From NCBI GenBank assembly GCA_020055645.1, contig CM034550.1, positions 19,729,001-19,793,000 of the forward strand: 64,000 bases of DNA. Direction: 5' to 3'. Shown here piece after piece: positions 51,085 through 63,849 of this stretch (positions are counted from its first letter, which is position 1; each line of letters starts with the position of its first letter). A model generated the notes under the pieces. The model was given only the letters and a program-made list of their open reading frames with translations, made no database searches and was not told where the DNA came from. This stretch comes from Tomocerus qinae (taxonomy: Eukaryota > Arthropoda > Collembola > Entomobryomorpha > Tomoceridae). Made by a program: the position numbers and the translations under genes.

Positions 51085-52380
51085 ATAATAGGAAACCTTA
51101 AAAATCTAGTGGTCTGTAGTCTTGATCTTGTTTGCTTTCACATTACATAATTACCATCAAAAACCATTCAAGCGCGCAATGCAATCCCATAGTAAACCAA
51201 TGCTAACCTAGCCCAACGGACTCTTGTTAAAACAAAAAGTCAGACCTTCTGGTTTCATTGAGGTGATGTGCTGCGGTCACAGATTATCCAAGTGAAATCC
51301 TATACACACACGTAACAAGATTTATAGTATCATTCACTACATTGCAAGCTATATCTTATATAGAATGTAATTCCTACCTATAACGTGTACAATAGTACTG
51401 TAGTTTCACATAAAAATTTAGGGTACTTATTCACACAGTTTAACGAATTAACTTTCGACCTCAGTACCACGAGATGTCTTCATTTCCTATCTTCAACCAT
51501 ACCGCACTATTTGAGTGTCTCAGGTTACTATCTTAATCATCAGTAATTTTCTGCTTACAATCAATACGACAGCACATGCATATAATCAACAATTTTTTGA
51601 ACATGGTCATGTAATTGTCCTAAATATTGGCTTTGGCTCAAAAGAATGAGAAGCATTGAACTAATTAAAGTCGATTTATTTTTATTCATTTAAAAATTGA
51701 CTTAGTCGAAACATTTTTGGGAACAAGTACCATACTATAATATTTCAAGTATCATCCCACTAGATTATCTTTACCAAGTTTTAAAATTGAATCAGCTTTG
51801 ACTACGTGTTACCTACAATATAATGTTAACGAAAATAATATTATCCACAGGATTGATACATAAATGGCAGATTAATCAACAGTTTTATTATACTTTGGTG
51901 AATTCCCTTTTAAAATGAGCCGAATAAAGAAATCCATCTGCTTTAATTACATGCACAAAAGCCAGTAACGGTATTATTGATAACCTTCCTTGACTTTTGG
52001 ATTAGTGCAGCTCAAATGCACACATCATCATACAATTGACACTCAACGCTCATACAGTAGCCAAAACATAATGTCAATCATAAATTCATTACTTTCAACA
52101 TTTCAAATAATTCTATCAGCACCTTTTGTTAAACATATAAAATAAACTTAAGTGTGATCTTTTGTGTGCCAGTTTTGATTTGTGTATTTTTGTTGGTCCG
52201 AACATCTGCATTTATATGTTCATCCAGTGTAATCCAGGAAATAGTATTATTTCTTTGTTGAAATTATAAATCCATGGCCAGACTAAAGATTTATTTCATA
52301 TCGAAGGAAATCTACTGTTGATTATATTAGGTTATGTATATTAAGTAGAAGTAAATGAATTCAATAGTCCAAGTCAGGTA

Positions 52381-52980
52381 AATGACCAGCCAGAGCAGAA
52401 TTGTACTAACAATGTATGTACTCTGTTTTGAAAGGAAAATCATAAAATGAAGGCAAATGTTAGAGAAAGAGGGTAAATGTGTTTTTCATGAACTAGTAGT
52501 AGGAACGTCATTCGGAGTAGTTTAAGTACGCTACATAATGTGATCCTTTTAAATGACAATGAGAAAGAGATGTAGAGATGATTGTATTGTATTCATATCT
52601 ACGCAGTGAGATAGGAGTAAGAAATTTCATAAGCTGTCGAAAGGGAGATTACTATTTACGTTGGTAGTATCTAATGTTAGATGATTTAGATACTAGGAAA
52701 TGACCTTACATCCCAAATCTTATATGTATATCTGGAATGTTGAAAGCAGAAAGATAAGATTAGGAGGCAGCTATTATTAAAGCTGAGAGTGTACTTGGTT
52801 CTTAATGCTTTCATCTTCAAGAAAAGATTTTCTTCGTGAACTGTCTTGGTACATAGTAGCAAGAAATCTTATAATATCTTGTTATTATTAAGGGTCCGCA
52901 GTTGTAATGGTGAATAAGTAGGAGTTTAACTTGGCATTGTCTCCCTAACGAAATGTAACTAAACGAGTTTATGTGTATAT
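52381..52980 (+). other. G-rich strand-asymmetric patch
   Basis: Ten 60-base lines give 130 G and 71 C. Purine-rich words (GAGAAAGAGATG, AGGAGGCAG) dominate. No frame over 60 codons lies here and no gene is recognised. Confidence 0.55.
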
Positions 52981-53130
52981 AAAGCCGAATAGCTTGGATT
53001 TGACTTTATTGTGTTGGTTTAGGTTGCCCTTTGTTGCCTTGTCTGGATCTGTCATGTCATGTCAGATTCTTTGTCATTGCCTTGTTTTGATATAGTAAAC
53101 TGTACATTGTCTACCAGTAATGCATTGCAC

Positions 53131-53159
53131 TCTGGATGACCGACGCTCTTCTGGATGAC
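53131..53159. repeat. TCTGGATGAC direct repeat, 19 bp period
   Basis: TCTGGATGAC occurs at 53131-53140 and again at 53150-53159, with nine bases between. No further copies follow, so it is a simple short duplication rather than a minisatellite. Confidence 0.7.
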
Positions 53160-54126
53160 TGGACTGTAGTTATCATATTTTGTCATGATTTAAAGTCAAC
53201 TTATAAGAATGAATATGAAAGTAATATTATAAGGGACCCCTCACTCATACTATCCGAAGGGATCAAGAGGGTAATGAACTTTTAAGAATCCCTTCCTTTT
53301 CCTTTCTATCTTACAGTTATTGTATTCGTCTCTGCTCATCTGTGTCGTGCCCTATCCGACAATTGTCCTTTTCTCTATCCAACTTTTATTGTTACTACAA
53401 TAAACACATTACTTAAGGGATACCGGTTATTGGCGAGTATCAGTAAAGTCAATAAGAATTTCTTCAGCTTTGATATTTCCTGTATTAACGTGTTATTGTC
53501 TCCAATTTATCAAACCTATCTAAGATGTTAAAACCGACGATTTCTCTCTTCATTGTCAGCTTTGTTTTCCAATTTAAATGAGATACTCGTGGTAATGCTT
53601 AACTTCCTTGCTCTGTTATTCACTATTGGCTGAAATAAGGCTAAGTGGGATAGGTTATTGCCTTATTCATTACTTTTCACCAAAGGCTCCCTAAAATTAT
53701 CCAGGTACATAAACTACTTTGTTACCAATCTCAATTGTTTTCATTTCCGGCTTTTGCAGTACTTGACTGATTATACTTTTCCTTAATACTGAACAATGCT
53801 AACTTAAAGCTACCTACTTAGTGCAAACTTATGTTATCTATCTTTGTCATCAATGAGAACATCAAGATGTATTTAATTGTTATTCATAATTCATCTTTTT
53901 CATAATAGAATATTTCTAGCTGTTTAAAAATATATCCAGTTTGTAATAAACCGTCAATTTCTTAAGATTACTGATAACGATCATCATAAAATAGCTTTGA
54001 AAGAATGCAGGTATTGTAAATTGTGATTTTGAACTTTTCAAGACAACTTAATGCGTTCATGTTGACCTTGAATTTATACGAAGAAAAGTGACGTGATCAA
54101 AACTATGACCAGACTTGGGAAAACAC

Positions 54127-54163
54127 GATTGTTGAACCTTACGCATTATATGATTCAACAATC
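54127..54163. repeat. Perfect 10 bp inverted repeat, 17 nt loop
   Basis: GATTGTTGAA (54127-54136) pairs exactly with TTCAACAATC (54154-54163). Partial further complementarity lies outside the arms (AC on one side, GT on the other). The loop size would suit an RNA hairpin, but total stem length is short for a microRNA precursor. Confidence 0.7.
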
Positions 54164-54939
54164 CCGTTATTCGTGTAACCTTAAGTAATCTCCCCTTCAT
54201 GTTTTCTCAAATGGAGCTTGCATCTTTACACGAGAAGTCTTTAAAGAGTGAGACTCGAGCAACACGGTACTTATAGTAGGTCTTCACAACTCAAATAAAA
54301 GGTTTCCGATTGCCTACTATTATGTAGTTAGCTTCCTTGCATAACTGTAACTGAACAAGGCGCACTTCTTTAGTACACTGAAGATGAGACCTTCACCTTT
54401 CCATTTCTATTTATCAAGCGAGGGCACTTAGCCCTTCAGACCAATGCAATCAACATAACTACTATAATTTGTTTTGCAGTCCCTTGAGTATTCTACAGTT
54501 TGTAAATATCATCAAGGCCTGTATAATGCCCAACTCCATTTTATTTTTAGGGAGCCTATCCGCTAGTAAATCTAGTCGGGCATCGAAAAAATCGTTTCTA
54601 ATCATAGTTAATAGGTACATCAAAATTTAAAGATGCAATATCTTCACCTAGGACAAAGCACAAATTGAATATTATGTTTTCCATGTTAATTGTTTACAGT
54701 TGAATTACGATAAACATATTAATGTTGTTCTTGTAATTAATATACGTAATAGATTCTGCAGATAAGTATATTTTGGGATATTTTATTCAAATATTTGTAA
54801 ATTAAAAATAGCATTGCAAAGGGTATATGCGTCATGGGTTTAAAAATGGCATTAGTGTCTGGATGATTTCGAAGAATCCTGCATAGTAGGTGAGGGGATA
54901 GTTGAGTCGTTGAGTGTACTAACCTAGTTTCGCTAACAG

Positions 54940-54974
54940 TACGCTAATGGTCTGAAGTACAGACATTAATTCAG
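54940..54974 (+). other. Candidate 35 nt micro-exon with textbook splice signals
   Basis: A TACTAAC branch-point consensus at about 54917-54923 is followed by an acceptor CTAGTTTCGCTAACAG ending at 54939. After 35 nt comes a perfect donor, TTCAG followed by GTGAGTAT at 54975. Every frame of the 35 nt contains a stop, so an internal coding role is excluded; a non-coding exon or chance remains. The combination of branch point, acceptor and donor is better than most others in the window. Confidence 0.18.
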
Positions 54975-55560
54975 GTGAGTATAGTGTGAGCGGAAAGGAG
55001 CGAGCCTTATAGTTATAAAGTTGTGTTACATAATAACAGCTAAGTGAAAACAATTGCATAACGGTCTTGCTTTCGCGTACCTAACAGACCCAACTGAACT
55101 GAATCCAAATTTTCCTAGAATAAATTCAACAGGTCTAAGCTGCAAAATGCTGCAAAGCAACTTTAGCAAATAACATTCATTGTCTCTCTATCTGTGTACT
55201 TTGTACTTGAGAGAGGACAATACAAGTATACTGTATATAATAATATATATTCCTTTGTTTGCTTCAACAATATTTGATTATAACTGTCAGAAGATCATAT
55301 TTTCTTGTCTACATGATAACCGTTTCTTGTATTAGCGAATTGTACTGCTATACTTATTTAAGGATGATATAGTCAAAAGCGTTGGCATATTATCTGAAAA
55401 GTAGCGAGCGTTAAATGTATATTTATGTATATGTAAGTGTGCAAACGAATCTTTGTATGTTTGTGGTACGAATTATGATCAATGAAAAGTATCGCCATTT
55501 TGTTCAGTTCTGTTTGCACTTACCGTTTCCAGCAACGGTATTTTCAAAACTCTTGTTCTC
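54975..55560. other. Gene-free AT-rich DNA
   Basis: No gene, structured repeat or RNA gene seen. TATATAATAATATATATT lies near 55233-55250. Confidence 0.5.
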
Positions 55561-55800
55561 CTTTCCGCAACTAACCATTCGTGTGTGTTGATACTTTACA
55601 GCACTTCATTGAATTGCCTCCTACCCACATTAATGCTTTGCCTCAATTTTCAAGTTATCCTCAGCATCCACACTGAATACCGTGCTCTATGCCAATGCAT
55701 CATGACAAGCACCTTCACCATAAAACTTTTCCTCCCACAACTCCCCATTCATTTTCACCAGACAAGATTTATTTATTAAATCTTAAGCATTGAATATTTA
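55561..55800 (+). other. C-rich strand-asymmetric patch
   Basis: Four 60-base lines give 24 G and 68 C on the plus strand, reversing the G-rich trend of 43-53 kb. A 64-codon frame (55585-55779) with a hydrophobic start lies inside and is not recognised. Confidence 0.6.
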
Positions 55801-58800
55801 ATACAATTTATATCCCACAAGAACCCACTCTTGATCCAACTATCCTTTCTTTCTGCCAAAAAAATTAACAACGCATACCATTATGTAATAAATTTCCAGT
55901 TTTTAAAGACCTAAAGTACTATAAGGGATAATATTTACCTATTTTATAATAAATATCCATATCAATGTACTGTTACATAATTTATGATATCAGCTCGTTT
56001 GAAAACTGAAATGGAACTACCGTAATCTGAATAAATAAAAAATAAAAGTATGCAAATGTGTCCTAAAGTAGGCCCCTACTTTATATGGGTGCCTAATTAA
56101 CACAGCCTTTTGGTTATCCGTCCCTTCCTCTGTAAAGAATAAAGTTCAGTTATGTTCACATTGCACAGATGGATTTTCAGTTTCCTTTCTTCATTCAACG
56201 AAAATAGGGTTTTGTAACCGTTAAGTAGACGGAGACATATGTACCTATGTAGCTGTGAGTATACACACACACCTAGGAACTATTGTCATAAAGTACGGTA
56301 ATGTTGTAAAGAATTTTTGAACTTTGGAGAGAAAGCAAACACGATCTGTACATACACACGTTTATTGCTATATAGGATATCGTGAAAGAGGAAATCCCTA
56401 CATGAAAACGAAAAACAACATGTGATATGTTAAAGTTCACATTTTCTATTAGACTCTTTCTACCTAATCACAATGAATAGACATAATTTTTATTTCTCAG
56501 GGATTTCAAGTTCCTTACCACCTGGACAAAACTTAGAACCGAGGCAGAGAAACCAAATGAAAGATTTAACCGCAAAGAATCAAAGTTCTGTTACATACAG
56601 ATCTTTCTCACGAATATACTCTGTCGGTTTTCCTAAATGTGGAACACTAACACATTGCAAACGTGAACTTGAAGAACAATACAATACATGTGTATAAATT
56701 CGATCCGGGTACCTACTCTGTACAAAACAGCCCACATTCAATTTAAACCAGTATGCAATTTATAATAGATCCTTTCAATAATTGGCCTTTTTGCTATTAT
56801 CTTGCATTGCAGTAATAAAACAATGAAAATTGTTAAATGTCAAGTTTTAGTCATCTTTCTAAAGCTATGCGATTTATTTGCTAAAATAATTAACGTGGAG
56901 TAGTTAAAGTCCTAATACAGCATAAAGCTGTTTTAAGCTTGTTATGATGCGAATTAAAAATTGATATATTTTTTAGGGTATTTACGAAATAATGATAAGG
57001 TAACCTTTTTGGCAACGTGAATTGTCATAATTTAATCCTTAGAATGTATTCGTGTAGTTCAGCCATAGTAAATCTGCGAAATGCTGGAGGGGACATCTTA
57101 TAGCTTAAGTATTTGGAATAGAACTTAACTGTTAACTGCGAGGAACACAAAGTATACATTATTAGCGCTTGTCATCATCATCATAACTATCTTTTGCATA
57201 ATAAACACATTCGTGTACACAAGCTCTGAGTGTAGAACGACTCAACCATGGTTAATCCTATCTTAACTATACAAAGTTGATATAGCAAATTTTAAAGCTG
57301 TGGCTCATGCTAATAAAGTAGAAATGCCACACTGCAATTGCGTATACCTACTTTGTACATAAGAGGAAAAGGGGATATCAGTCTCTGCTATCTCACTTAC
57401 GCTAGCGTTAAATACATAACATAAAATTAGCATTACTGGGACCATTATCGCTATATACATTTAAATTTCTGAAAAGTAATCCACAGGATAAGACCTGAAT
57501 TTAAATCCTTCGCACTGAAGAACAAACATATAAAATCCCTGCTACATTTAAAAAAGACAGACGAGTGCAATGGCTTTTAACAACTTTTCCTTATATGACT
57601 TCCTTTCCCAATAAATTGAAAATTCATTAATATTATAGTTTGATATTACAGGTATTTTATTTTATCTTTTCGCCTAATACTGTTTTTATTCTCAGTTTGA
57701 TTATAAATATTAATTAATGTATCTCATGAATTTCTATTACATAATAAAATTTCGTTGCAATTTCAATTACAATAGCTAGAGGGGAAATAAGGATTATAAT
57801 AGTGATAGCTGTTTGTGTAAATGGTGAGACGGTGTTTTATTGTCTAGTACAAATTGATAGGTAGGAAGTACATAATCATCTAGATAAAATCTGAAAAGTA
57901 TGAATGGGGAAAATAAAGCAAAGAAAAGTCCTGTTAAGTAACTCTACAAGTTACAAACAAGCCTTTCTACGCCAAGCTGTGGCACGAGGATGACAATAAA
58001 ATGCAAAAGTGGTCTTCTCTCAAGCCAGTCTAGACTAACGATGAATTAGCAAAGCGTTAGCTGATTACATTAGTTAACTCAACTACACACAAAGTTTTAA
58101 CAGCCTATTGTCTTAAATATTGTGGGTGTGAGTTTAAATGTTCTTTTGGATTGAACTGTAATGTCCTGTAGTGTTTTTCACTTGCGTTACTTCGCCACAC
58201 TGCATTAGCGAATACCAGTTTTCTTTAAACAATGGCAATCCAGAGTGAGAATTTGTTCGACCTCCCAGTGAACACGCTAAAGTAAAAGATGCAGATTAGA
58301 GTTTACTTCTAACAAACAAAAAAAACCAAGATCATTCTGATTCATTTAGTCATATGCGACAGTTTAGTCATTAGTCATGATGAGTATTATCTATACGCAT
58401 TGACAAATTATTTATCTTTAGTGAGTTTGATTACAGCATTTATCCCGTTTGATTTTCTTGGTGTGGCTACACGGCTTTGAGTGAAAAAGTTAGATTGAAC
58501 AGTAAAAGGCATTAGCTCGTTTTTGTATTCTATTATCTGGATCTGAATTGTGTTTATGGCATTTATGGTGATGTGCTGTGAGGTAATGTAATGTACAGTA
58601 AAGCATCTTTATGCTCTTAGCCTACATTATAATATATTGCTTGGTTAGTGCTAGTCTCGACTTTTTAATGTAATCTAACTGTAAACTTGAAGAATTGAAA
58701 CCAATGCGATGAACAAAACGGTAGATTACGAGATATGAGATACAGAGAGACATACTCAGCTGATAGTATTAAGTAAGTAAAGTGCATACTCTTTTAACGT

Positions 58801-59335
58801 CTATGATACGCTCACTTCACTTGGCTCTGTAAACAAAATGCTCGTGGGGAGTACAGAATCTTGTATACATATACACAAACCTGTACAACAGAGACCAAGA
58901 AAGTTGACTTAATAAACTCACTTTACGCCCTGCTTTGCTTTTGCTTATTGAAACTGAAGATGCTTTTCATTTTGTCGGAAATTGACCTCTCCTTTTTGCC
59001 TTTGGCTTACTATGCATATCGTAATAAAACTTTATGTAACATACAATACAACTTAACACGGACAAGCTCCAGTGCCTCCACGTCCATCTTTCTCGATTCA
59101 TCATTTGCGAACTTATTGCAATATGCAATAACCATATCTTAGTTCCTTCATGGCTTAAAGATACAAATATTTATAATATCTTCCTGCAAAATGTCTTAAA
59201 ATAATCTGTAAAATCAAAAATATTAAATCAAACTGTCTCCGTTGAATTTTTTGAGAAATGTAATTGATTTCTTGACATACCTTAGTTATGCAGATAAAAT
59301 TTGCGATCGATGGCTAAATTCATTACTTTTGTGAT
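55801..59335. other. Gene-free AT-rich DNA
   Basis: No gene recognised. Frames of 74 (56473-56697) and 93 codons (58861-59142) on the plus strand match no family known to me. A TCATCATCATCAT run lies near 57175, and eight A residues at 58318-58325. Nothing resembling a retroposed poly-A tail is present. Confidence 0.5.
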
Positions 59336-59620
59336 ATGGAAGTAATCAAAGCCTATCTATACAAAGATAAGGACCTATATGACGTAGGTACACTAAAATC
59401 TATTCATGTAAACAATATTTACAGTTTCGACAGTCATGGAGTCAAGAGTTTAGTAGTTTGTTTGACACATAAATCAAGGTGTACAGGAAAAATGCTTGCT
59501 TTATCTTTGAACATGATTTTGCAATGGAACATTTGTCGATTGGTTAAACCCGTATTTTTTATTCTGAGAGAATCAGATCCAAATCTTGTTTGCCCAACAC
59601 CGTATTTATGTTTTTATTAG
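59336..59620 (+). other. Unrecognised 94-codon ATG-initiated open frame
   Basis: Begins at a true ATG (59336) and ends in TAG at 59618. The product starts MEVIKAYLYKDKDLYDVG, is mixed hydrophilic in its first half and hydrophobic in the middle, and contains five Cys. No signal peptide, domain or splice signal is evident. The residue mix is more protein-like than that of most frames here, but several frames of this length are expected by chance. Some 560 bp downstream a 92-codon frame (60177-60455) is similarly unrecognised. Confidence 0.12.
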
Positions 59621-62600
59621 AGAGTATGAGTGGGCGACTGCAACATTTTTATTATCATCACCCTATGACCATATAAGCTCTATGCTACAATAAAATTAAT
59701 CTCTCGGGAACTTTTCACAGTTAGGTATTGATTACTATTGACCTACACTTGGACTTGTGTAAGATGAATAAGTATTTATACTTGAGAGGTTCACAAAGCT
59801 CTGAGATGTATTCTTCTGAGATAGAAGGAAGTTAAGCCAAGAGCAAATGCCAGATTCTTTGTGTGAGATCCGATCCGGCAATTTGGGCTGCATTACTTAA
59901 TGGCAAGATTGTCAGAATCGTTCCGTCATAGCGATAGCGTAAAATGAGCTCACCTTCTCGTCTAGCAGATACGATCATTACACAATTACATACGTCTGTG
60001 TAGTAATCTTAAATATGTAATTCCAATACGCAATGGATAAATCATCTTAACTTGTTACGAAATTGCTGATGCATCTTTATACACTGTTAATAATTTATTA
60101 AAAACTGTTTTTAATCGTTTATGATGCTTGATTTACTTTATTTTAGCATATTACAATTTATTTTTGTCTCACGGAAGTGTTGTTTATGTTAATAATTGAT
60201 ATTAATTTATATATTCCCTTGGGATACACAGATCCATCAATTTCGTGTACGTTAAAGATTGAAGAGCAATTAATTTGGTGGGTGAACAGGAAGTTTAAAA
60301 TTGCTTACGTGGAAAACAGTGCGGAGACGATTGATTCTGATTCGAAAAATATTCCTACAAAAGATATGAGATATTTCGTTTCCCATTTCTCCATCTTTCT
60401 AAATAAAATGGGAGAAATACCTACCGCAATGGAAAACGGTGTGTGTATGATATGATAATAGGATTGTAGATTGTTGATACGATGAGGGCAAAAAGGAGTG
60501 TTTGAAAAGTATTCAAGAACCTTAGGATAAAGGGTGAAACATCATTTTATTAAAAATACCTCTTCCTGAGCTCTGTCTTATTATGCTACATATGTACATG
60601 ACATGACATGTGAAATGTAAAGAAAAATGCCGAGGAAGACGGCAATAGAGACCCAAGGAGGTATTCTAGAACAAGCTACGTAAAAAACAGGGAACTGAAA
60701 TGAAACCCATTGTTAAATATTAACCTTTAAAATCTCACGCCAGGTCAGAGGAGAACAATACGATGCAAAGAACAGTACATTATATCTATCTCCCTCGCTC
60801 CTCACAAGGAGAGTTTTTTACTGCCTAAACTCTACAAATCTAGGATCTACAAATAAATGGAATCAAAAGTTGTAAGGGTTGAGGGAAATGCTTTGTCGTA
60901 ACGCGTAGGTATTATTCCAAATAAAAATCGATTCTATTTACAGGTTTGACCAAACATACTAGAAAGGGGTAGAATAAGAAGGGAAAGGTTGAGTTCAAAT
61001 GAAGAAACTAATAATAAACCAAAAAAATCTCCTAACGGGACACGAAAGAAAATAATGAAAGTACACAGAAAACCTACCTAGCCATATGCATTCAGTTTTT
61101 TCTTGTTTGCATCCCAAACGGCTGGCGGAAGGTATCTTCATTTGTCTTACTCTTCTATCATTTAACCGAAATTTATTCTTTAGCTAAAGGCTCTCGTTAA
61201 TGCAACAGAAGCTTATAGTACTACTACACCTAAAGATAAATAGATACTATAAGCATATAATAGATACTGTACTTATAGAACATACCATTTAGGACTATTT
61301 CAAAGTTGATGGTTATAATTATAGTCAAAAGAGGTAAAAGGAGTTACTGAGGTAGTGAGATTATTTCTATCAGTGAGAACATAACGGTATTGTAAAATCG
61401 AAGTTCAAGTTCACCTAGTCTTGAATTTAGAAGAAATGTTGGTTAAGGCTTCGCCACACGTGTAAATTCCATTTACGTATATCTTGAGGTTGAATCCAAG
61501 ATTCTTAGCATAAGTATGTATAGAGTACAAAGCAAGTATATTGTGTCTCCACAATACAAAAGAATAAATAGTTACAGTTACACCAGATACGATTCTATGT
61601 CCATATTATCATACGCATTAGGTAGATGTGAAGGATCATAAAGGCTTTAAATTGCTATGTTAGCAAACTTGGGATAAATTAGCATGGAAGTAATACAGTT
61701 TACATAATATGATTTAAATATTATGCTTTTGATTTGGTTGAATGTATTTTTACATGTAATGCTAATAAAGATATAATTTAAAAATGTACCGATATATAAA
61801 TACATGAGGTAGGTAGAGCTCTATAGGAATTATGTATCCTGTCTCAAGTCTTTGTTATATAAAGAAGGATTGTGTGCACGGAGTAGAATGTTATGGTATG
61901 GGAATTTAAATGTGAATCTAGTGAATGTTATATCACATCAGATAACACTACCTTGCATTACACAGGCCAGGATAAAAGGATGAGATGGGTTACTCTCGGT
62001 CATTTACCTAAATACCTACTGCCTTCACTGTCAGCAATGCCTATCTACTAAATACCTACACCGATACTGCCTATCTCTAATTCAATAGTATAACATAACG
62101 TGACTTCACGAACTAATGGCAGGGAAGCACTTTTTGATAGAAAAGACAACATCTTCTATCTCTATTTCTTTATTTAGTATCGCTCAACCTATGAAACCAC
62201 ATAATAACATATACTTACCAACTTACTGTACTCCTTACATTATTCCCAATAAATGGCTTTACCACCTGCCTACCTACAAATTAGTCCTACTCCTCTACAC
62301 CTCTTAATATTGTATTGTCACATACTTAGGTATTCACAAATCCAAAAAACTTTATTCTAAACTACAAAATCGACATACCAAACAAATTCAACTTGTATGA
62401 ATTCAACCGTATTGGCATCCAATGCTTGTTTCCTTTAGGCAATATATTTTTATCTAATGCAGAATATCAACGAATTGTGCATGCTAAAAAACTTTTATGA
62501 AAATGATTTGTATTATCACTTGACAAAATTTATACCGCTTTATGTAATTAGTGCATTCAGTAATAATAGGTCCAATATATGTTGCTTTGATCAATTATAA

Positions 62601-63811
62601 CATTATCAAATCTTCGAAAATACGCTTTGTATTCTAAAATAAAAGTGCTTACTTAGCAATGACAAATATTTGTCTCTAACTTTTACAAATTATTTCTTCT
62701 ATTGCAAAAATAGTATAAACACAGCCTTGATAAGAATAATTCTTAGATAAATGTTTGAAAACTCTTGTAATGTAATTCACATACGCTTATTTTCTAAAGG
62801 AAATTATTATTAGTATCTATATATATCTAAAGGGAGCAATTAGAGCTCATTAAATAATACAATGTAATAAATTTAGCAAGTAAATGCAAGAAGGAAGTGA
62901 AGTAGGTACAATACAAAAATAAGTTGTGTAAATTAAGGTGACCGTGAAAGTGTCTGTAGGACAAGGTATGCGTGCAGTTTCTCCAGTCCATTGACGTAAA
63001 TAGTTCTACTTTAGCATTGAGCTGCCGTGCATAATCAGGAAAATCATCAGTGGTAACTCAAAGAATTTAAGTTTAAACAAGTTATTAAAACATTCCGTGT
63101 CAAGACGGCAGATTGTCATTAGCTAATGTAGTTCTTTTATTCCCTGGCTAAATTATTTCTCCCTGACAAGTTATATCCATCATAAAAATAATGTCCATAA
63201 TTCAAAGATGAACTGTGTATTCAGATATAATGTTGTCCTAAAATAAAAATTTATTACAAAAGAATAAAATGTTAGTCTAGGAATTTTAAATAGTGGCTTT
63301 CAATTTCCATTTGATAAGAGACTGAAGCTGGTATGCGAATTAGCATTGAAATAGTTGGGTAATATATTATGTTATAATCTGAGAAAGTTAAGTCATGTCG
63401 GGCCAGAGGCAATAAGTTCATTGCAGAGCCGACCACCGACCAGACAGTCTGAGTGAGCAGGTAGTTAGAAAACCCGGGTTGTTTGATAGTATCTACTGAT
63501 AAAATCTCTGACGTCATTGGATACCTTGCCTCACGCAATTTTACTACTCTGCTTACGTAAATAGAGGAAATTAGACAAAAATATCTACATACCTTGAACT
63601 TGTGGAGTGTTTTAATGGTTTTCCGTAAGTAACAGTAGTAATATCAAGACTGTATTAGATTGCTGTTCATTTCATCACATTAGCACAATTCCATGACATG
63701 GTGTCCAGTACTACTCAAGAAAGTCATAATTGAGCCTGCAGTCACTACTAGCTATGTCTGCCCAGTTTATTAGCTCGCCTGAATAAGGCAGCTTATAGAA
63801 TCGCACAGTCT
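59621..63811. other. Gene-free AT-rich DNA
   Basis: No gene recognised. CATGACATGACATG lies near 60597. A short C-rich section lies around 62000-62300 and a G-richer one around 61800-61900. The minus strand has a donor-like CAAG/GTATGTAG near 63593 and an 88-codon frame at 63272-63538, neither supported by a recognisable product. Confidence 0.45.
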
Positions 63812-63849
63812 GTCCGTCCGTACGTCCGTCCGTCCGTCCGTCCGTCCGT
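63812..63849. repeat. GTCC tetranucleotide microsatellite
   Basis: Two GTCC units, one GTAC variant and six further GTCC units read directly (63812-63847), followed by GT. It is the longest simple repeat in the window and sits at the head of a repeat-like stretch that continues to the window edge. On the minus strand it translates as Arg-Thr-Asp-Gly repeats, a composition artefact. Confidence 0.9.

Larger units (their letters stand above)
49501..52380. other. Gene-free DNA, locally less AT-rich
   Basis: No gene recognised. Around 49860-50040 CpG is relatively frequent (GCGTTC, GAGCGTG, AGCGCGAG, GCTCGTACGAG), which could mark an old regulatory element, but no promoter motif or gene follows. 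A 71-codon frame at 49547-49762 is unremarkable. It contains the two notable palindromes at 50383 and 51069. Confidence 0.5.
52981..54939. other. Gene-free AT-rich DNA
   Basis: No gene recognised and no open frame above 60 codons was found. Small repeats are listed separately (53131, 54127). GTCATGTCATGTCAG near 53052 is another local duplication. Confidence 0.5.

Noticed and set aside
61345..61365. let-7-like seed TGAGGTAGT
   Set aside because: The match ends after nine bases and no complementary arm is present nearby.
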